A stretch of DNA of 17,017 nt from Candidatus Caccousia avistercoris (GTDB taxonomy: Bacteria > Bacillota > Clostridia > Oscillospirales > Acutalibacteraceae): contig DVMK01000257.1 of NCBI GenBank assembly GCA_018715025.1, positions 1-17,017 of the forward strand. The letters run 5' to 3'. The notes under the pieces are model-generated. The model was not told the DNA's origin, did no database searches, and saw nothing but the letters and a program-made list of their open reading frames with translations. Positions 13,214 to 17,017 of this stretch are shown one piece after another (the first letter of the stretch is position 1; each line of letters opens with the position of its first letter). The position numbers were made by a program, and so were the translations under genes.

Positions 13214-13561
13214 TCACCCCTTCTCCTTAAACGGCGCTTCCCGGTCAATCCGGTACAGCTTGTGCTTGTAATCCTGACTGATGTTTTCTATCTTAACGCC
13301 GAACAGCTCGGCCACCTCGTTTTCCTGCAGGAACGCGCAGGGGTACACCTGCGTAATGCTGGAAACGGGCTCGTCCTCCCCCACCGTAAGGCGCAGCGTC
13401 CACATATCGCAGGCCTTGGCGAAGGAGTAGCTCAGCTCGTACTGGCCGGGCAGCCTGCTGGCACAGATCTGCACCAGGCGGCAGCCGTCCATTTTGAACT
13501 GGATGACGGCGGGAAGGAACTGTTCCATCTTCACCGGGACAATCTCGTTCAACGCTTCCAT
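13214..13561 (-). CDS. echD: Ech hydrogenase subunit D (NuoC-like, 30 kDa subunit family)
   Basis: This 115-residue soluble subunit is homologous to the complex I 30 kDa/NuoC protein. The signature is ENEVAELFGVKIENISQDY (about 80-98) followed by YRIDREAPF at the C-terminus, the block that packs against the large subunit. The length fits the short EchD form, lacking the extra N-terminal part of NuoC. It probably stabilises the EchC-EchE module on the cytoplasmic side. The start is ATG 13561 with AAGGAGGG (13567-13574) just upstream. It lies 13 bases from echC and 4 bases before echE. Identity rests on the short signature plus position. Confidence 0.9.
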   Translation of the reverse strand: MEALNEIVPVKMEQFLPAVIQFKMDGCRLVQICASRLPGQYELSYSFAKACDMWTLRLTVGEDEPVSSITQVYPCAFLQENEVAELFGVKIENISQDYKHKLYRIDREAPFKEKG

Positions 13562-13574
13562 TTTCCTTCCCTCC

Positions 13575-14033
13575 TTACGCTTTTCCGGCGGCCTTGGGCA
13601 GGGCGGCGATTTCCCTGTTCTCCTGCTTTTTCCGCAGAATTTCCAGCGCCTGCACCACGCCGTCTATGATCGCCTGGGGCCGGGCCGCGCAGCCGGGAAC
13701 GTAGACGTCCACCGGGATGACGGTGTCTGCCCCGCCCTTGATGTTGTAGCAGCTTTTGAACACGCCGCCGGTGCAGGCGCAGATGCCCACCGCCACCACC
13801 ACCTTCGGGTCTGGCATTTGGCTGTAAATCTGTTTTACCACAGACTCGCTCTGGCTGTTGATCCCCCCGGTAATGAGGAGGATGTCCGCCTGGAACGGGT
13901 CGCCGGTGTTGAAAATGCCGAAACGCTCAATGTCATACACAGGCGTCAGGCAGGCCAGCACCTCTATGTCGCAGCCGTTGCAGCTGCTGCCGTCGTAATG
14001 GAGCAGCCACGGCGATTTTGCAAGCTTTCCCAT
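13575..14033 (-). CDS. echC: Ech-type [NiFe] hydrogenase small subunit (NuoB-like)
   Basis: This 152-residue small subunit of the hydrogenase carries one [4Fe-4S] cluster next to the Ni-Fe site. Cluster ligands are Cys18 and Cys21 in DGSSCNGCDIE, Cys85 in VGICACTGGVF and Cys115 in VPGCAARPQAII. This is the NuoB/group 4 hydrogenase pattern with a CxxC rather than the adjacent Cys-Cys of true NuoB, which supports hydrogenase assignment. The start ATG 14033 is preceded only by a weak GGTAGG-like site, and the gene follows echB by 16 bases. It should form the electron bridge between EchF and EchE. Cytoplasmic face of the membrane; no signal peptide. Confidence 0.94.
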   Translation of the reverse strand: MGKLAKSPWLLHYDGSSCNGCDIEVLACLTPVYDIERFGIFNTGDPFQADILLITGGINSQSESVVKQIYSQMPDPKVVVAVGICACTGGVFKSCYNIKGGADTVIPVDVYVPGCAARPQAIIDGVVQALEILRKKQENREIAALPKAAGKA

Positions 14034-14049
14034 ACTACCTACCGCCCCC

Positions 14050-14913
14050 TCACCGAATCAGCATCAAAATCAAAATGTTCAGGCCGCCCGCCAGCAGGGT
14101 GACGATCCAGCAGCTTTTCAGCAGCGTTTTCCATTTTACCCGGGCGCTCACGTTGTCCCACAGGGTTTCCAGGAAGAAAAGCAGCAGGCAGGCCGCAATG
14201 GCGACGGGCCAGCTCCACCAGCTGCTGTTCAGGAAGAACAGGGCCATGACCCCCAGCATGAGAATCATCTCATAATATTCCGCAATATTCATAATCGCCA
14301 GGGTGGGGCCCGCCATTTCGGTGGTGATGCCCTTCACCATCTCCTGATGGGCATGGTGGCTGGTGGAAAGATCGAAGGGGGATTTGCGCAGCTTGATGGC
14401 GGTGATGAAGAAAAAGCCCACAAGCACGCCCGGCAGCATGAGGATGGGGCTGACAGGCATTTCGATGATGTCCCCCACGTGGAAAGAGCCGGTGGCCAGG
14501 TAAAAGCCCACCGCCAGCAGCAGGGTCATGGGCTCGTAGGCCATCATCTGCAGCATTTCCCGGCTGGCCCCCATGGAGGAGTAGGGGGAAGAGTCGCTGG
14601 CCGCCGCCATTACCAGAAACATGTCGGCGGTAGAGAGGATGAACAGGCTCATCAGAATATCCGCCCCGGCGAACAGCATGCACCCGGCCACCGCCAGGAA
14701 CACCAGGTAGCTTAAATTCAGGAACAGCTGGGCGTTGTTCACCGCCAGCATCTGCTTGGAAAACAGCTTGGCAAGGTCGTAGAAGGGCTGCAGTAGCGGC
14801 GGCCCCTTCCGGCCCTGCATGCGGGCCGACACAATACGGTCTGCCCCGTCCAGCAGGGCGCCCAGGAAGGGGGCCAGCACCAGGTAGCCCACCACCGAAA
14901 CAACCTGTATCAT
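14050..14913 (-). CDS. echB: Ech hydrogenase membrane subunit B (NuoH-like)
   Basis: This 287-residue integral membrane protein is of the complex I NuoH/hydrogenase HycD family, connecting the catalytic module to the ion pump. The first helix is followed by the conserved RIVSARMQGRKGPPLLQPF and DLAKLF (26-51), the equivalent of the quinone-chamber loop. Near residues 180-205, SPFDLSTSHHAHQEMVKG and ITTEMAGP are typical of group 4 hydrogenases; complex I has PFDLPEAE there. Around eight hydrophobic segments are visible. The start ATG 14913 overlaps the echA stop by 4 bases (ATGA), so the two membrane subunits are probably translated together. Confidence 0.94.
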   Translation of the reverse strand: MIQVVSVVGYLVLAPFLGALLDGADRIVSARMQGRKGPPLLQPFYDLAKLFSKQMLAVNNAQLFLNLSYLVFLAVAGCMLFAGADILMSLFILSTADMFLVMAAASDSSPYSSMGASREMLQMMAYEPMTLLLAVGFYLATGSFHVGDIIEMPVSPILMLPGVLVGFFFITAIKLRKSPFDLSTSHHAHQEMVKGITTEMAGPTLAIMNIAEYYEMILMLGVMALFFLNSSWWSWPVAIAACLLLFFLETLWDNVSARVKWKTLLKSCWIVTLLAGGLNILILMLIR

Positions 14914-16802
14914 AAGGCACCTCCTATAATCAGGCAGAGCATGACAATGAGAATGCCTGCGGAAAATACCACCGAGGGGAACATGAGGCGGCGCATGCCG
15001 AACTCAAAGCGCAGGTACCAGTTGGACATGTACAGGTGCTTCGGCTCACCGAAGCTGTCCACAAAATAGGTGTTGTCCCCCTCGTTTACGCCGCCCATAT
15101 AAATCGGCACGTACACCCGGTGGGTGGAACGGGTCACCAGGAACATGGTGGCGGGCACGAACAGCACCGAAACCAGCATAATGGTCATGGTGGTGACCAC
15201 GCTCATGGCCAGCACCTCGTGGGCGGAACCGAACAGATCCTCAATAATGGGATTCGCCACAGCTTTTTCCAGCAGGGGGAACAGCAGGCACAGCAGCAGC
15301 ATGCAGGCGGAATGGACAAACATGGAAAGGTATTGATCCTTCCGGGTAATGTCCTTCACCACCTCCTTGGTGTGGTGCATGGAAACCAGCTTCGTCAGCC
15401 ACTTGGTCCAGTAGAACATGGTGGTGGCGCTGCCGTAGGCCAAAAACAGCACCAGCAGAATGTCGCCTGCGTCCACAAAGGCCTTCAGCGCCGCCCACTT
15501 GGAAATGAGCATGCCGAAGGGGGCCAGGTACATGCCCGCAATGCCGATGCCGATGATGTAGGTGAGCTTGGGCATGCGCAGCAGCAGGCCGTGCATGTCC
15601 TCAATATCCCGGGAGCCCAGGCTGTTTTCCACCGCGCCCACCGCCTGGAACAGCATGGACTTGCTCACCGCGTGGAACACCAGCAGCAGCACCGCCGCCC
15701 AGATGGTTTCCTCCTGGCCTATGCCGGCGCAGGCCACAATAAGCCCCAGGTTCGAGACGGTAGAGAAGGCCAGCACCTTTTTCCCGTCGTTCTGGGCAAT
15801 GGCCATGGCGCTGGCGGCAATGAAGGTAAAGCCGCCGATGAGCGAAACCATGGTGCCCGTCATGGTGCCCGCCAGGGCCGGGGCCAGTCGGATGAGCAGG
15901 TAGACCCCCGCCTTCACCATGGTGGCGCTGTGCAGCAGCGCGCTGGAGGGCGTGGGCGCCACCATGGCCCCCAGCAGCCAGGAGGAAAAGGGAAGCTGGG
16001 CCGACTTGGTGATGCCCGCCAGGGACAAAAGGGCAATGGGGATGACGGCGCCCGCCTCCACCACAGCGTCAAGCTGCACGCTGCCAAGAGTGAGGGAGGC
16101 CGCCGAAATGGCCGCCGCAAAGCCCAGGCCGCCCAGCAGGTTCATCCACAGGGCCCGGAAGCTGTTGGTCACCGCTTCCTCCGTGCGGGTGTAGCCGATG
16201 AGCAGGAAGGAGACGACGCTGGTGATTTCCCAGAAGAAATACATCCACACCAGATTTTCCGACAGCACCAGCCCCAGCATGGCCCCCAGGAACAGGAACA
16301 GCATGGAGAGGAAAAAGCCGGTGCGGTCCCTGTACTCCTTGTGGTGCCGGTGGTACGCCTTCATGTAGCCCACCGCGTAAATGCAGATGAAGCCGCCCAC
16401 AAAGGCCACAATGACGCACATGAGCATGGAAAGGCTGTCCACCCGCATGTGCGGGGCCTCCGGCGCAGGGTGGGCCAGTTCGGTCCAGAAGGAAAGCGCC
16501 GTCTGCGCCACAGACAGCAAAATCACCGGGTATTTTTTGTACTTGACGCTCAGAACCACAATGAGCGCCATGAGGAACACTTCCCCCGCCAGCATGGCGT
16601 GGCCGACAAACCCGGCAGACTCGTACAAAAGCACCGTTTCCGACCCGCCGGAAAGCCAGGCCAGCAGAAACCCGGCGGCCAGGGCCATAAGGCCCCCCGC
16701 CCCCGCGTAAGCCGCGGCGCTGCGCGCCTTTTCCGACTTCAGGAAGGGAATCAGCACGGCGACAAGCACAGGCCAGCCAATCAGGAATGGTAAGATTCCC
16801 AT
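14910..16802 (-). CDS. echA: Ech hydrogenase membrane subunit A (NuoL/Mrp antiporter-like)
   Basis: This 630-residue polytopic membrane protein (over a dozen hydrophobic segments) is of the proton-conducting NuoL/M/N and MrpA/D family. It is the ion-translocating subunit. FFWEITSVVSFLLIG holds the conserved membrane Glu (about 192). The antiporter signature begins at KSAQLPFSSWLLGAM (about 266-280) and continues through APTPSSALLHSATMVKAGVY. I chose ATG 16802 (MGILPF) rather than ATG 16808. AAAGGAGG ends at 16809, directly against the first ATG, but lies six bases before the second. It is the first gene of the operon echABCDEF. Whether H+ or Na+ is pumped cannot be told from the sequence. Confidence 0.94.
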   Translation of the reverse strand: MGILPFLIGWPVLVAVLIPFLKSEKARSAAAYAGAGGLMALAAGFLLAWLSGGSETVLLYESAGFVGHAMLAGEVFLMALIVVLSVKYKKYPVILLSVAQTALSFWTELAHPAPEAPHMRVDSLSMLMCVIVAFVGGFICIYAVGYMKAYHRHHKEYRDRTGFFLSMLFLFLGAMLGLVLSENLVWMYFFWEITSVVSFLLIGYTRTEEAVTNSFRALWMNLLGGLGFAAAISAASLTLGSVQLDAVVEAGAVIPIALLSLAGITKSAQLPFSSWLLGAMVAPTPSSALLHSATMVKAGVYLLIRLAPALAGTMTGTMVSLIGGFTFIAASAMAIAQNDGKKVLAFSTVSNLGLIVACAGIGQEETIWAAVLLLVFHAVSKSMLFQAVGAVENSLGSRDIEDMHGLLLRMPKLTYIIGIGIAGMYLAPFGMLISKWAALKAFVDAGDILLVLFLAYGSATTMFYWTKWLTKLVSMHHTKEVVKDITRKDQYLSMFVHSACMLLLCLLFPLLEKAVANPIIEDLFGSAHEVLAMSVVTTMTIMLVSVLFVPATMFLVTRSTHRVYVPIYMGGVNEGDNTYFVDSFGEPKHLYMSNWYLRFEFGMRRLMFPSVVFSAGILIVMLCLIIGGAL

Positions 16803-16825
16803 ACGCATCCTCCTTTGATACCCCT

Positions 16826-16900
16826 CCGCCCACGGGCCCGCTCCGAAGGGCGGGACACGCGCGGACGGCGCCCGGCCCCGTGCCGAAAAGCAGGGGCCGG
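16826..16900 (-). promoter_or_regulatory. Structured 5' leader of the ech operon
   Basis: The ech transcript should begin near 16964, leaving a GC-rich leader of about 160 bases before echA. It contains a strong stem of CCGGCCCC (16900-16893) with GGGGCCGG (16879-16872), extended by TGC/GCA around a TTTTCG loop. A second stem, CCGCCC/GGGCGG (16853-16848 with 16831-16826), ends about 11 bases before the ribosome binding site. No T run follows, so they are not simple terminators. I do not recognise a known riboswitch; a regulatory role is inference. Confidence 0.45.
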
Positions 16901-16970
16901 CGCGCCGCCAAGGGTGCCGGGCCGGGAGTTTCCCGCTCTTTCCTGTGTGCGGAAAGAAATTTGCATTCTA

Positions 16971-16999
16971 ATTATAGATCCAACTTTCACATTTTACAA
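16971..16999 (-). promoter_or_regulatory. Promoter of the ech operon
   Basis: On the - strand TTGTAA (16999-16994) and TATAAT (16976-16971) are spaced by 17 bases. The hexamers and spacing are identical to those of the pyrC promoter. The surrounding 16960-17000 is AT-rich against the GC-rich leader. Confidence 0.82.
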
Positions 17000-17017
17000 G
17001 CCGGGAGCTTCTTTTTT

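Noticed and set aside
15036..16793. 585-residue + strand frame opposite echA
   Set aside because: It is antisense to a clear membrane protein gene; its His/Gln-rich content mirrors hydrophobic codons on the other strand.
11565..16802. Partial respiratory complex I (nuo) operon
   Set aside because: EchE retains both CxxC nickel motifs, EchC has the CxxC cluster pattern, and NuoE/F/G/J/K genes are absent, so a group 4 hydrogenase fits better.

Overview
The window reads as a piece of a GC-rich, low-oxygen Gram-positive genome, most likely a gut-type member of the Clostridia (Oscillospiraceae/Ruminococcaceae-like). Reasons: strong AGGAGG ribosome binding sites, consensus sigma-A promoters, DegV proteins, a class 1B (NAD-type) dihydroorotate dehydrogenase with PyrK, a DUF1292/YrzB protein and an Ech-type energy-converting [NiFe] hydrogenase. 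The genus is inference. No phage, insertion sequence, tRNA, rRNA or CRISPR array is visible.

Left part (1-3226, + strand): a consensus promoter drives a small acidic DUF1292 protein. It is followed by a structured non-coding RNA, possibly 6S RNA, that ends at a strong intrinsic terminator. A second promoter then drives two tandem DegV-family lipid-binding proteins and dCTP deaminase (dcd). A perfect palindrome (3198-3225) ends this operon and faces the convergent one.

Middle part (3269-11397, - strand): read right to left, pyrC, an 840-base non-coding block packed with hairpins and repeats, then a tight run of pyrF, pyrK, pyrD, a fused iron-type alcohol dehydrogenase/histidine phosphatase, ruvX and glycerate kinase. 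Four of the six pyrimidine steps or subunits are here (dihydroorotase, both dihydroorotate dehydrogenase subunits, OMP decarboxylase). dcd on the other strand adds dCTP to dUTP conversion. The last three genes overlap by 4 bases each (ATGA), so they are probably translationally coupled.

Right part (11508-16999, - strand): a complete six-gene ech operon (echA-F) with its own promoter, a long structured 5' leader and a terminator. EchE keeps all four nickel-binding cysteines, so this is a real [NiFe] hydrogenase rather than a complex I remnant. It would couple ferredoxin oxidation and H2 production to ion pumping. EchF is enlarged to four [4Fe-4S] motifs by an internal duplication.

Points most worth a second look are the dehydrogenase-phosphatase fusion, the two-copy repeat whose two hairpins covary between copies (9765-9858 and 10020-10114), and the duplicated EchF.
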